From Streptomyces anulatus (GTDB lineage Bacteria > Actinomycetota > Actinomycetes > Streptomycetales > Streptomycetaceae), in contig NZ_BMVK01000016.1 in assembly GCF_014650675.1 (NCBI RefSeq), positions 1-64,000 on the forward strand: DNA of 64,000 nt, read 5' to 3'. The translations under genes and the position numbers were made by a program. Positions 24,635 to 33,824 of the stretch are shown piece by piece (within the stretch, counting starts at the first letter, position 1; each line of letters begins with the position of its first letter). Under the pieces are notes generated by a model, which was not told the DNA's origin, made no database searches, and worked only from the letters and a program-made list of their open reading frames with translations.

Positions 24635-25422
24635 GTTCCCTCTCCCTCGCCGTACGCGACGCGAACACCATGCTGCGCCGCAACCTCCTGCACGCCCGGC
24701 GCTACCCCTCCCTCACCCTGAACCTCCTGCTCACGCCGATCATGATGCTGCTTCTCTTCGTCTACATCTTCGGCGACGTGATGAGCGCGGGCATCGGTGG
24801 CGCGGACCGCTCCGACTACATCGCCTACATCGTCCCGGGCATCCTGCTGATGACCATCGGATCCACCGTGATCGGGGCCGCGGTGTCCGTCTCCACGGAC
24901 ATGACGGAGGGCATCATCGCCCGCTTCCGCACCATGGCGATCCACCGCGGCTCCGTGATCATCGGGCACGTCGTCGGCAGCGTCCTGCAGGTGCTCGCCA
25001 GCCTGGTCCTCGTCGGCGCCGTCGCCGTGGCCATCGGCTTCCGCTCCACCGATGCCACCGCTCTGGAGTGGCTGGCCGCGTTCGGGCTGCTCGCGCTGTT
25101 CGCCCTCGCGTTCACCTGGATCGCGGTCGGCATGGGGCTGGCCAGCCCGAACGCCGAGGCCGCCGGCAACATGGCCATGCCCCTGATCCTCCTCCCCCTG
25201 ATCTCCAGCGCCTTCATCCCGGTGGAGACGATGCCGGGCTGGTTCCGGCCGATCGCCGAGTACCAGCCCTTCACCCCGGCCATCGAGACCCTGCGCGGAC
25301 TGCTGCTCGGCAGCGAGATCGGCCACAACGGCTGGCTCGCCGTCGCCTGGTGCCTGGCTCTCACCGCGCTCGGCTACCTCTGGTCGAAGTCGCTGTTCGA
25401 CCGCGAACCGGCGGCGCACTGA
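24631..25422 (+). CDS. DrrB-type ABC exporter permease
   Basis: The 263-aa protein has six membrane helices in the ABC-2 arrangement. It carries the DrrB-family features: an N-terminal cytoplasmic ARRYPSLTLNLLLTPIMMLL, SVSTDMTEGIIARFRTM as coupling helix, and the conserved late MPGWFRPIAEYQPFTP loop. It forms a complex with the preceding ATPase. The operon ends at a strong hairpin at 25491. Confidence 0.93.
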   Translation: MSSLSLAVRDANTMLRRNLLHARRYPSLTLNLLLTPIMMLLLFVYIFGDVMSAGIGGADRSDYIAYIVPGILLMTIGSTVIGAAVSVSTDMTEGIIARFRTMAIHRGSVIIGHVVGSVLQVLASLVLVGAVAVAIGFRSTDATALEWLAAFGLLALFALAFTWIAVGMGLASPNAEAAGNMAMPLILLPLISSAFIPVETMPGWFRPIAEYQPFTPAIETLRGLLLGSEIGHNGWLAVAWCLALTALGYLWSKSLFDREPAAH

Positions 25423-25490
25423 TCGCGTGCGGCGCCCCGCCCGCGCCTCGCCCCCGCCCGCCCTCGACCAGGGGGGCGGCACCGCAAGAG

Positions 25491-25523
25491 GAAAGCCCCC
25501 GTGCTGTTCGCACGGGGGCTTTC
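25491..25523 (+). terminator. Terminator of the DUF4097-ABC operon
   Basis: A perfect 14-bp stem (GAAAGCCCCCGTGC at 25491-25504, complement at 25510-25523) encloses a 5-nt loop. It can also serve the convergent MMPL gene. Confidence 0.85.
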
Positions 25524-25633
25524 GCTGTGCCCCGGTCCCCGTCCCCACAGGTAACCGGCGCTTCCGGGGCCACGCTCCGCTCAGACGCGGATCCCGGAGT
25601 TCGAAGGGCCTGTCAGGGCCCAGGGGAATCGGT

Positions 25634-27853
25634 TCAGACGCGTACGAGCTCGCGCTCGCCGCTCTCCCCGCCCTCGGCCCCGGGCTCGTCGGTCAGCTGC
25701 TTCTGCAGCTTCTCGCCCTCCACGTCCACATTGGGCAGCGCCCGGTCCAGCCAGCCCGGCAGCCACCAGGCCTTCTTGCCGAGCAGGGCCAGGACGGCGG
25801 GCACGATCGCCATCCGCACCACGAAGGCGTCGAAGAAGACAGCGATGGCGAGCGAGAAGCCGATCATCTTGATCATCTGCTCGCTGGAGCCGATGAAGCC
25901 GGAGAACACCGCCATCATGATCACGGCGGCGGCCGTGACCACCCGTGCGCCGTGCTTGAAGCCGGTCACGATGGCCTGCCCGGGGCTCTCGCCATGGACG
26001 TACGCCTCACGCATCCGGGTGACGAGGAAGACCTCGTAGTCCATCGCGAGACCGAAGACCACACCCACCATGAAGATCGGCATCATGCTCATGATCGGAC
26101 CAGTCTGCTCGACGCCGAAGAGCGAGCCGAGCCAGCCCCACTGGAAGACCGCGACGACCGCGCCGAGGGCCGCGACCACCGAGAGCAGGAAGCCCAGGGC
26201 CGCCTTCAGCGGGACGAGGATCGACCGGAAGACCAGCATCAGCAGCAGGAACGCGAGGCCGACGACGAGTGCCAGGTAGGGCAGCAGCGCGTCGTTCATC
26301 TTCTGCGAGAAGTCGATGTTCATCGCGGTCGCGCCGGTGACCAGCACCTCGGCGCCGGTGTCCGCCTTCACGTCCGCACCCGCGTCGCGGATGGAGTGGA
26401 CGACCTCCTCCGTGGCGTGGGAGGACGGCCGGTCCTTCGGAATGACCGTGATCGTCGCGGTGTCGCCGGCCTTGTTGAAGGCGGGCGGGATGACGGCGCC
26501 GACGCCGATGGCCTCGATCTCCTCGGAGACCCGGTCCGCGGCGGCCTTGCCGTCGGAGCTGTTCTTCGTGTCGACGACGACCAGCAGCGGACCGTTGAAC
26601 CCGGGGCCGAAGCCGTCCGAGAGCATGTCGTACGCCTGACGCTGCGTGGTCGACTTCGGCTGGGCGCCGTCGTCGGGCAGACCCATCTCCAGCGAGGCCG
26701 CCGGTACGGCGATGATGCCGAGGCCGAGTACGCCGACGAGCATGACCCAGACCGGCTTGCGCAGCACGAACCGCGCCCAGCGGGTTCCCATGTTCGGCTT
26801 GGCCTCGGGGCTCTTCTCCGCCTCGGCGGCCTTGCGCGCCTTGCGGCCCATGACCCGCTTGCCCGCGAAGCCGAGGGCGGCCGGGACGAGGGTGAGGGCG
26901 ATGAGGACGGCGATGGCCACGGTGCCGGCGGCGGCGAAGCCCATCTTCGTCAGCATCGGGATGTTGACGACGGCGAGGCCCACCAGGGCGATCACCACGG
27001 TCAGGCCAGCGAAGACGACCGCGGAGCCGGCCGTGCCGACGGCCCGCCCGGCGGCCTCCTCACGCTCTCGGCCCTCGGCCAGTTCGGCGCGGTAGCGGGA
27101 GACGATGAAGAGCGCGTAGTCGATGCCGACCGCGAGGCCGATCATCATGGCCAGGATCGAGGTGGTGGAGCCCAGGTCCAGCACACTGGCCAGCGCGGTG
27201 ATCGTCGAGACCCCGATGCCGACCCCGACGAGCGCGGTCACCAGCGGAAGTCCGGCGGCGACCAGCGAGCCGAAGGTGATGACCAGGACGATGGCGGCGA
27301 TGACGACGCCGATGATCTCGGCGGTCCCGGTGTGCGGCATGACCTGGAGGGCGTCACCGCCGATCTCCACCTTCATACCGCTCTTCTGCGCGTCCTTGCC
27401 CGCGTCCTCCAGGGACGCGCGGGTCGCGTCGGTCAGCTCCATCGAGCTGACCTGGTAGGAGACCGAGATGTACGCCGTCGAACCGTTCTGGCTCACGGCC
27501 TGCGTCGCGAAGGGGTCGGCGACCGAGGCGATCTGCTTCGAGCCGGTCTCCAGCTCCTTGACGATGCCGGTGATCTCGCTCTTGTTGGCGGGATCGGTCA
27601 CCTTCTCGCCCTCGGGCGCCTTGAAGACGACACGGGCGGTGGCACCGTCGGCACTGGTGCCGGGGTTGCGCTGATCCAACAGGTCGAAGGCGCGCTGCGC
27701 CTCCGTACCAGGAATGGAGAAGGAGCTGGAGGTCGCGGCGGGCGCGGTGGCCGCACCGATTCCGGCGACCGCCAGCAACGCCACCCAGATCAGGGCGACG
27801 AAGCGGCGGCGGCGGAAGGTGAGCCGTCCGAGCTTGTAGAGGAAAGTGGCCAC
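25634..27853 (-). CDS. MMPL/RND-type exporter
   Basis: The 739-aa protein has two copies of the MMPL unit, each with a first helix, a large extracytoplasmic loop and a cluster of helices. Typical segments are MIGLAVGIDYALFIVSRYRAE with its proton-relay Asp-Tyr pair, and MVGVVFGLAMDYEVFLVTRMREAY in the second half. It belongs to the actinobacterial MMPL lipid or drug exporters energised by proton flow. The start is GTG 27853. It lies downstream of a TetR regulator on the same strand, the standard TetR-MMPL arrangement. Confidence 0.93.
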   Translation of the reverse strand: MATFLYKLGRLTFRRRRFVALIWVALLAVAGIGAATAPAATSSSFSIPGTEAQRAFDLLDQRNPGTSADGATARVVFKAPEGEKVTDPANKSEITGIVKELETGSKQIASVADPFATQAVSQNGSTAYISVSYQVSSMELTDATRASLEDAGKDAQKSGMKVEIGGDALQVMPHTGTAEIIGVVIAAIVLVITFGSLVAAGLPLVTALVGVGIGVSTITALASVLDLGSTTSILAMMIGLAVGIDYALFIVSRYRAELAEGREREEAAGRAVGTAGSAVVFAGLTVVIALVGLAVVNIPMLTKMGFAAAGTVAIAVLIALTLVPAALGFAGKRVMGRKARKAAEAEKSPEAKPNMGTRWARFVLRKPVWVMLVGVLGLGIIAVPAASLEMGLPDDGAQPKSTTQRQAYDMLSDGFGPGFNGPLLVVVDTKNSSDGKAAADRVSEEIEAIGVGAVIPPAFNKAGDTATITVIPKDRPSSHATEEVVHSIRDAGADVKADTGAEVLVTGATAMNIDFSQKMNDALLPYLALVVGLAFLLLMLVFRSILVPLKAALGFLLSVVAALGAVVAVFQWGWLGSLFGVEQTGPIMSMMPIFMVGVVFGLAMDYEVFLVTRMREAYVHGESPGQAIVTGFKHGARVVTAAAVIMMAVFSGFIGSSEQMIKMIGFSLAIAVFFDAFVVRMAIVPAVLALLGKKAWWLPGWLDRALPNVDVEGEKLQKQLTDEPGAEGGESGERELVRV

Positions 27854-27974
27854 GGGGGCGTACTCCCGGTCAGGTCGTATGAGTGGAAATTGGGCGTGAG
27901 GAACCAGCCCGACGACGAGAGCGGCGTGTCAGGTGGAGCGTCGGGGAGAGGGCCGTGCGGGTGGGACGGGGACG

Positions 27975-28547
27975 TCAGACACCGAGGGCGGGGAGAACCA
28001 CGGAGTCCACGTAATCGATGAGGAACGCCTGGTCGACAGGACGGTCCTCGATCAGCTGCCGGGCGGCCAGCGCGCCGACCAGCATGTGCGGGATGTACTT
28101 CAGCGCCGGATTGTCCGGGCGCAGTTCACCCCGGTCCACCGCCCGTTGCAGCATCTGGTCGAAGCCGGTCATCTCCGGCTCGATCAGCAGCTCGCGCAGG
28201 GCCTGGAGCAGCTCGGGGTACTCATGGACGGCATGGCTCAGACCCCGCATCAGCGCGGCGTCCTTCTCCATCTGGCAGTCGTCGGTCCGGCTCAGCGCGG
28301 TATGGAAGTCCCCGCGCAGCGAACCGGTGTCGATGTCCGCGAGGTTCCCCGGCTTGTTGTGCCGCAGCGCCTTCGCGACCAGCTCGGGCTTGGAGCCCCA
28401 CTGGCGGTAGAGAGTGGCCTTGCTCGACCGGGTGCGGGCGGCGACGGCGTCCATGGTCAGGGCGTCGTAACCGACTTCGCGGAGCAGGTCGAGGACGGCC
28501 TCGTACAGTTCGCCCTCACGCTCGGGGGTCAGCCTGGTGCGTGCCAT
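27975..28547 (-). CDS. TetR family repressor of the MMPL exporter
   Basis: The 190-aa protein has a TetR helix-turn-helix (LTMDAVAARTRSSKATLYRQWGSKPELV) at residues 28-57 and a C-terminal TetR_C-like domain (LLQALRELLIEPEMTGFDQM) for ligand binding. Two palindromes in the promoter region just upstream are good operator candidates. It is co-transcribed with the MMPL gene 121 bp downstream, so autoregulation and control of the exporter are inferred. Confidence 0.92.
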   Translation of the reverse strand: MARTRLTPEREGELYEAVLDLLREVGYDALTMDAVAARTRSSKATLYRQWGSKPELVAKALRHNKPGNLADIDTGSLRGDFHTALSRTDDCQMEKDAALMRGLSHAVHEYPELLQALRELLIEPEMTGFDQMLQRAVDRGELRPDNPALKYIPHMLVGALAARQLIEDRPVDQAFLIDYVDSVVLPALGV

Positions 28548-28626
28548 GTGCCGACCTCCTTCGTGTTCGCCCTGCCTGCCGGTGTCCGGCTCGGCAGTCC
28601 CGATCAGCAGTCCCGCTCACCATCGA

Positions 28627-28641
28627 ACGAAACTGTTTCGT
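28627..28641. promoter_or_regulatory. TetR operator candidate 1
   Basis: ACGAAAC-T-GTTTCGT is a perfect inverted repeat between the TetR gene and the tricorn gene. It shares the GAAAC/GTTTC core with the second palindrome 27 bp away. Confidence 0.7.
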
Positions 28642-28667
28642 ACACCTGAACCGTACCCGCAGAGTCC

Positions 28668-28689
28668 AGCGAAACGAAATCGTTTCGCT
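28668..28689. promoter_or_regulatory. TetR operator candidate 2
   Basis: AGCGAAACGA-AA-TCGTTTCGCT is a perfect 10-bp inverted repeat. With the palindrome at 28627 it brackets the probable promoters of tetR and of the divergent tricorn gene. Two sites of the same half-site are typical of TetR operators. Confidence 0.78.
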
Positions 28690-28742
28690 TGTGTCCTGCA
28701 CCACAAGTTGCCCCGGGCCCCGCGCACCGAAAACATTGGGGG

Positions 28743-31700
28743 GTGAGTGACGACGTCGCGTATCTCCGTTTCCCGCACCTTCACCAGGACTTGCTGTGCT
28801 TCGCGGCCGAGGACGACCTCTGGGTCGCCCCCCTCGCCCCCGCCGGGCACCACCCCGGACGGGCCTGGCGGGTGACCGTCGACCGGACCCGGGTCAGCCA
28901 TCCGCGCTTCTCGCCCGACGGCTCCTCCATCGCCTACACGTCCTGGCGCACCCTGGACCCCGAGATCCACCTCGCCCCGGTGGACGGCGGCCCGGCCCGC
29001 CGGCTCACCCACTGGGGCTCGACCGACGCCCGGGTCTGCGGCTGGAGCCCCGATCCGGGCGAGGCCTGCCAGATCCTCGCCGTGTCCTCGCACAACCAGC
29101 CGTTCTCGTACTTCTCCTGGGCCTACAGCGTCCCCACCGACGGCGGCCCCGGCGGCAGGCTCCCCTGGGGCCCGGTCTCCGACATCGCGGTCGCCGACAT
29201 CGACGGCGAGCGCCGCACCCTGCTGCTCACCGGCACGCCCCCGCACGAACCGGCCGCCTGGAAGCGCTACCGGGGCGGGGCCATGGGCCGCCTGTGGCTG
29301 CACGGCGAACGTCTGCTCCCGGACATCGACGGCCACCTCGCCAACCCGATGTTCGTCGGCCGCCGCATCGCGTTCCTCTCCGACCACGAGGGCGTCGGCA
29401 ACCTCTACTCCTGCCGGATGGACGGCACCGACCTGCGCCGCCACACCGACCACGACGCCTTCTACGCCCGCAACGCCGCGAGCGACGGCCACCGGGTCGT
29501 CTACCAGTGCGCGGGCGAACTGTGGCTGGTCGAGGACCTGGAGTCGCCCGACGCCACCCCGCGCAAGCTGGAGGTACGCCTCGGGGGCCCGCGCACCGGC
29601 CGGCGCGTCCACCAGGTGCCCGCCGCCAGCAACGTCGACTCGCTCTCCGTCGACGAGACGGGCCGGGCCAGCGCCGTCACCGTACGCGGCAGCCTCTACT
29701 GGCTCACCCACCGCGACGGCCCCGCCCGCACCATCGCCGACACCCCGGGCGTGCGGGTGCGGCTGCCGGAGATGCTCGGCAGCGGCGGTCAGGTCGCGTA
29801 CGTCACCGACGCGGACGGCCCCGACGCGGTCGAGATCGCCTATCTGCCGCGCGCCAGCGGCGACCGCCCCCCGCGCCGGCTGGCCTCCGGCCTGCTGGGC
29901 CGGGTCCAGGAGATGATCTCCGACCCGGACGGCGAGCGCCTCGCCATCGCGTCGAACGACGGCCGTCTGCTGCTCCTGGACACGGGGGAAGGGGAGGCGG
30001 ACGTACTGGAACCGGATGCGGAGGCTCCGGAAGCCCGGGAGAAGGCGCCCAGCGGCTCGACCCGCGCCGACCTCCACACGGCCACGGGCGCGGCGGCCCC
30101 GGACAGCGCGGCGCCGGTCGACGAACACCCCGGTCTCACCGAACTGATCCGCTCGGTCAACGGGCCCGTGCGCGACCTCGCCTTCTCCCCCGACGGCGAC
30201 TGGCTGACCTGGTCGCACCCGGGCATCGGCCGCTCGCTGCGGCAGATCAAGCTGGCCCGGATCTCCGGCCCCGGCGCCCCGGTGATCGTGGACGTCACCA
30301 ACGGCCGCTTCGAGGACGAGAACCCGGTCTTCACGGAGGACGGCCGCTACCTCGCCTTCCTCTCCTGGCGCGGCTTCGACCCGGTGTACGACGTCCACAC
30401 CGGCGACCTGTCCTTCCCGCTCGGCTGCCGCCCGTACCTGGTCCCGCTCTCCTCCGCGACGCCCTCCCCCTTCGCGCTCTCCCCCGACGGGCGGCCGGCG
30501 GCGGGCGGCCTGGACCCGGTGGACGTGCCCGAGGGGGGTACGTCGGAGGGGTCGACGGTGATGGTGGAGTTCGAGGGCCTGGAGAGCCGGGTGACGCCGT
30601 TCCCGGTCTCCGCCTCCAAGTACTCGGCGCTGGCCCCGGTGAGCGGCGGCGGTCTCGTCTGGCTGCGCTGGCCGATCTCGGGGGCGCTGGGCGAGACGTT
30701 CGCGAACCCGGCCGACATGTCGGGGCGGCCGACCCTGGAGCACTTCAACATCGCGAAGGCCCGCAGGACCGAACTGGTCGACCACCTCGACTGGTTCGCG
30801 GTCAGCGGCGACGCGTCCCGCCTCGTCGTGATGGACGACGGCGAACTCCGCGCCGTACCGGCCACCGAGCCCGGCGACACCGACTCCACGGTCTACCTGG
30901 ACCTCCGCCGCATCCTGCACGAGGTCGACCCGGGGGCGGAGTGGCGGCAGGCGTACGGCGAGGCGGGGAGGATCATCCGCTCCTACTTCTGGGAGCCGGA
31001 CATGTGCGGCATCGACTGGGACGGGGTGCTGGACCAGTACCGCCCCCTGGTCGAACGGGTCGCCTCCCCCGACGAGTTCGCGGACCTGATGCGCGAGGTG
31101 CTGGGCGAGCTGGGCACCTCGCACGCGTACGTCTCCCCCGCCCGCCGCAACGAGGGCCCGCCGCACTACCAGCGCGCGATCGGCCTCCTCGGGGCCAACC
31201 TGGTCTGCCGGGACGGCGCCTGGACCGTCCAGCGCATCCTGCCCGGCGACTCCTCGGACTCCAAGGCCCGTTCGCCGCTGGCGGGTACGGGGATCCGGGA
31301 GGGTGCGGTCCTCACCCATGTCGACGGCCGCCCGGTGGACCCGGTCGCCGGCCCCTACCCCCTGCTGACGGCGGCGGGCGGCACGACAGTGGAACTGACC
31401 TTCTCCCCGGCGGGCGGCGGCCCCTCCCGCCGGGTGGCGATCATGCCCCTGGTCGACGAACGCCCGCTGCGCTACCAGGACTGGGTGGCCAAACGCCGCG
31501 ACGTCGTACGGGAGTTGAGCGGCGGCAAGTGCGGCTACCTGCACATCCCGGACATGGGCGGCTCGGGCTGGGCCCAGTTCAACCGCGATCTGCGTCTCGA
31601 AGTCTCCCGTCCCGCCCTGATCGTGGACGTACGGGGCAACGCGGGCGGTCACATCAGCGAGTTGGTCGTGGAGAAGCTCACCCGCAAGATCCTCGGCTGG

Positions 31701-32153
31701 GACCTGACCCGCAACGCCCAGGCGGTGAGCTACGCCTCCAACGCGCCGCGCGGCCCGGTCGTCGCCCTGGCCGACGAGGCGACCTCCTCCGACGGCGACA
31801 TGATCACCGCCGCGTTCCGGCTGCTGAAGCTGGGCCCCGTGGTGGGCCAGCGCACCTGGGGCGGTGTCGTCGGCATGACGGGCCGCCACCGGCTGGGCGA
31901 CGGCACGGTGATCACGGTGCCGATGAACGCGGCCTGGTTCGACACGTACGGCTGGTCGGTGGAGAACCACGGTGTGGAACCGGACGTGGAGGCCCTGCGC
32001 ACCCCACTGGACTGGGCGGAGGGCCGGTACGCCGTCCTCGACGACGCGGTCCGCCTGGCCCTGGACCTGCTGGCCGCGCACCCGGCGGCGACACCGCCGT
32101 CGTACGACACGGCCCCGAACCTGCGGCGCCCACCACTGCCGCCACGTCAGTAA
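28743..32153 (+). CDS. tri: Tricorn protease (S41 family, beta-propeller)
   Basis: The 1136-aa protein is a giant cytosolic protease that cuts peptides from the proteasome further. Residues about 1-660 form beta-propellers (repeated RFSPDGSSIAY, FSPDGDWLTWS-type WD/TolB units). A helical core, a PDZ-like domain (about 840-900) and the S41 catalytic domain follow. The catalytic set matches tricorn: S793-H794 in LGTSHAY, nucleophile S1016 in TSSDGD, and E1074 in SVENHGVEPD. Start GTG 28743 follows a GGGG RBS. The gene is divergent from TetR and may share regulation through the twin palindromes. Full length for the family, no damage seen. Confidence 0.93.
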   Translation: MSDDVAYLRFPHLHQDLLCFAAEDDLWVAPLAPAGHHPGRAWRVTVDRTRVSHPRFSPDGSSIAYTSWRTLDPEIHLAPVDGGPARRLTHWGSTDARVCGWSPDPGEACQILAVSSHNQPFSYFSWAYSVPTDGGPGGRLPWGPVSDIAVADIDGERRTLLLTGTPPHEPAAWKRYRGGAMGRLWLHGERLLPDIDGHLANPMFVGRRIAFLSDHEGVGNLYSCRMDGTDLRRHTDHDAFYARNAASDGHRVVYQCAGELWLVEDLESPDATPRKLEVRLGGPRTGRRVHQVPAASNVDSLSVDETGRASAVTVRGSLYWLTHRDGPARTIADTPGVRVRLPEMLGSGGQVAYVTDADGPDAVEIAYLPRASGDRPPRRLASGLLGRVQEMISDPDGERLAIASNDGRLLLLDTGEGEADVLEPDAEAPEAREKAPSGSTRADLHTATGAAAPDSAAPVDEHPGLTELIRSVNGPVRDLAFSPDGDWLTWSHPGIGRSLRQIKLARISGPGAPVIVDVTNGRFEDENPVFTEDGRYLAFLSWRGFDPVYDVHTGDLSFPLGCRPYLVPLSSATPSPFALSPDGRPAAGGLDPVDVPEGGTSEGSTVMVEFEGLESRVTPFPVSASKYSALAPVSGGGLVWLRWPISGALGETFANPADMSGRPTLEHFNIAKARRTELVDHLDWFAVSGDASRLVVMDDGELRAVPATEPGDTDSTVYLDLRRILHEVDPGAEWRQAYGEAGRIIRSYFWEPDMCGIDWDGVLDQYRPLVERVASPDEFADLMREVLGELGTSHAYVSPARRNEGPPHYQRAIGLLGANLVCRDGAWTVQRILPGDSSDSKARSPLAGTGIREGAVLTHVDGRPVDPVAGPYPLLTAAGGTTVELTFSPAGGGPSRRVAIMPLVDERPLRYQDWVAKRRDVVRELSGGKCGYLHIPDMGGSGWAQFNRDLRLEVSRPALIVDVRGNAGGHISELVVEKLTRKILGWDLTRNAQAVSYASNAPRGPVVALADEATSSDGDMITAAFRLLKLGPVVGQRTWGGVVGMTGRHRLGDGTVITVPMNAAWFDTYGWSVENHGVEPDVEALRTPLDWAEGRYAVLDDAVRLALDLLAAHPAATPPSYDTAPNLRRPPLPPRQ

Positions 32154-32189
32154 CGTTCCGCCCCACCCCGGGGCTCCGCCCCGACCCCC

Positions 32190-32512
32190 GCTCCTCAATC
32201 GCCGGAGAGGCTCAAAGCGACCGCCCACGCCCCTCCCCAGACGACCCCATCCCGCCCACCACCCAGCCTGCGCATCCACCCCAGCCCGCCCGACCGCCAC
32301 CCAGCCTGCCCGGCCACCCCAGCCCGTCCGACCACCCCAGCCTGCCCGGCGATTGAGGGCATCCCTTCAAGCCCGACCGCCACCCGACCCGCCCGGCCAC
32401 CCCAGCCCGCCCGGCGATTGAGGGCATCTTTCCCAACTCGCCCGGCCACCCCAGCCCGCCCGGCGATTGAGGGCATCCTTCCCAGCCCGTCCGGCGATTG
32501 AGGACGTCTTTC
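32190..32512. repeat. Array of CGGCGATTGAGG repeats in a 483-bp intergenic region
   Basis: CGGCGATTGAGG recurs at about 32347, 32412, 32461 and 32492, each set in pyrimidine-rich CCCAGCCCGCC sequence. An inverted copy (CTCAATCGCCGG) lies at 32195-32206 next to a GGGGCTCCGCCCC stem. This motif family is a common Streptomyces intergenic repeat found after gene ends. Spacing is irregular (about 65, 49, 31 bp). No gene is visible. Confidence 0.75.
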
Positions 32513-32636
32513 AACCCGCGCCAGGAGCGGCGACCCGCGCAAGAAGGAGGCGCACCCGGTCACCCGGATGCGCCTCCTGGAGCGACGCGTACGCACGCGC
32601 GAACCGCAGCACGCACGCGTCACACCTCAGTGACCG

Positions 32637-32831
32637 TCAACGGTCAAAACGCTCGCGAGCCTGGTCCTTCGCGTCCCGGGCACGGTCCTGCATGCCCGAG
32701 GAGGAGTCCGACTCCTGGTCACGGCCCTGGGAGGCCCGGTCCTGGGCCTGGTCCTTGCCCTGACCGGCCTTCTGCTTGGCCTGGTCGGCGAGCTCCTGCG
32801 CCTTGTCCTTGAACTGGTCTGCGATGCCCAT
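32637..32831 (-). CDS. CsbD-like stress-response protein
   Basis: The 64-aa very hydrophilic protein has the CsbD pattern of Lys/Gln/Asp-rich amphipathic repeats: GIADQFKDKAQELADQAKQ, then QGKDQAQDRASQ and MQDRARDAKDQARERF. Family members accumulate in general stress under a stress sigma factor. No fixed fold or enzyme motif is present. Start ATG 32831 was chosen over longer readings because it keeps only the family-like segment. Confidence 0.82.
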   Translation of the reverse strand: MGIADQFKDKAQELADQAKQKAGQGKDQAQDRASQGRDQESDSSSGMQDRARDAKDQARERFDR

Positions 32832-32930
32832 GCTGTTCACTCCTGTGGGATGCGTGGGGTACGTGGGGATGGCCCCCTGCGGGGCCTCGCCCAGCGTTGC
32901 ACGGCCCGACATCCCACGCATTTCGTACCG

Positions 32931-33824
32931 CTACGTACGGTCAGCACGCTCCGCACGCGCGTCCTGGTCCGCCGCTCCCCCGGCCCCCACGAGCCCCTTC
33001 GACACCGTGTGGAGCCGAGGCTCGAAGCGCCGCATCTCGCGCTGCCCGCCGATCGCGATGACGGAGGGCAGATAGCCGCGCACGGACTGCATCCCGCGCA
33101 GCCACCACTGGGCGTACACGTGCGGGGAGCGCCGCGCGATCCCGTCCACGATCCGGTCGACGGCCGGGCCGAGCGGGTACGTACGGTTCATCGGCCACGG
33201 CAGCCGCTGACGCAGCTCGCGCATCACGTCGTCCTGGTCCGCGCCGCGCACCATGTCGGTGTCGGTCCAGGAGAGGTAGCCGACGCCGACCTTGACGCCC
33301 TTGTAGCCGACCTCGGCGCGCAGGCTGTGCGCGAAGGCCTCGACACCCGACTTGGACGCGCAGTACGCGGTCATCATCGGGGCCGGGGTGATCGCGGCCA
33401 GCGACGCTATCTGGAGGAAGTAGCCGCGGCTCTCCATCAGCACCGGCAGGAAGGCCCGCCCGGTGACCGCGCCGCCGATGAGGTTCACCTCGATGACCCG
33501 CCGCCAGGCGTCCGGGTCGGAGTCGGCGAACGGGCCGCCCGAGGCGACGCCCGCGTTGGCGACGACCACGTCGACCTTGCCGAAGCGCTCCTTGACGTCG
33601 CGCGCCACCTGGGCCATCGCCTCGTGGTCGGTGACGTCGGCGAACCAGTGGTCGCTCTCGCCGTGCAGCCGCTCGGAGACGTGCTTCAGCTCGTCCGGCT
33701 CCAGGCCGACCAGCGCGAGGGTCGCCCCGCGCGCCGAGAGCTTCCGGGCCAGCAGCTCGCCCACGCCCCGGGCCGCGCCGGTGACGACGACGACCTGGCC
33801 CTCCAGACTCCGCCTGCTGCTCAT
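32931..33824 (-). CDS. SDR family oxidoreductase
   Basis: This 297-aa classical SDR has cofactor motif TGAARGVGELLA, NAGV in VVVANAGVASGG, catalytic Ser in LQIASLAAI and YCASK (Tyr-x-x-x-Lys). The C-terminal extension resembles SDRs found with Baeyer-Villiger operons in actinobacteria. It is the last gene of a three-gene operon (BVMO, alpha/beta hydrolase, SDR) with 4-nt overlaps. Together they could oxidise an alcohol to a ketone, insert oxygen, and hydrolyse the ester. Confidence 0.9.
   Translation of the reverse strand: MSSRRSLEGQVVVVTGAARGVGELLARKLSARGATLALVGLEPDELKHVSERLHGESDHWFADVTDHEAMAQVARDVKERFGKVDVVVANAGVASGGPFADSDPDAWRRVIEVNLIGGAVTGRAFLPVLMESRGYFLQIASLAAITPAPMMTAYCASKSGVEAFAHSLRAEVGYKGVKVGVGYLSWTDTDMVRGADQDDVMRELRQRLPWPMNRTYPLGPAVDRIVDGIARRSPHVYAQWWLRGMQSVRGYLPSVIAIGGQREMRRFEPRLHTVSKGLVGAGGAADQDARAERADRT

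Noticed and set aside
28617..32300. Minus-strand ORF of 1227 aa opposite the tricorn gene
   Set aside because: It is the low-information shadow of the tricorn frame, with no domain or motif.
32190..32512. CRISPR or tandem gene repeat
   Set aside because: Repeat units are 12 bp with uneven spacing and belong to a known type of intergenic Streptomyces motif.
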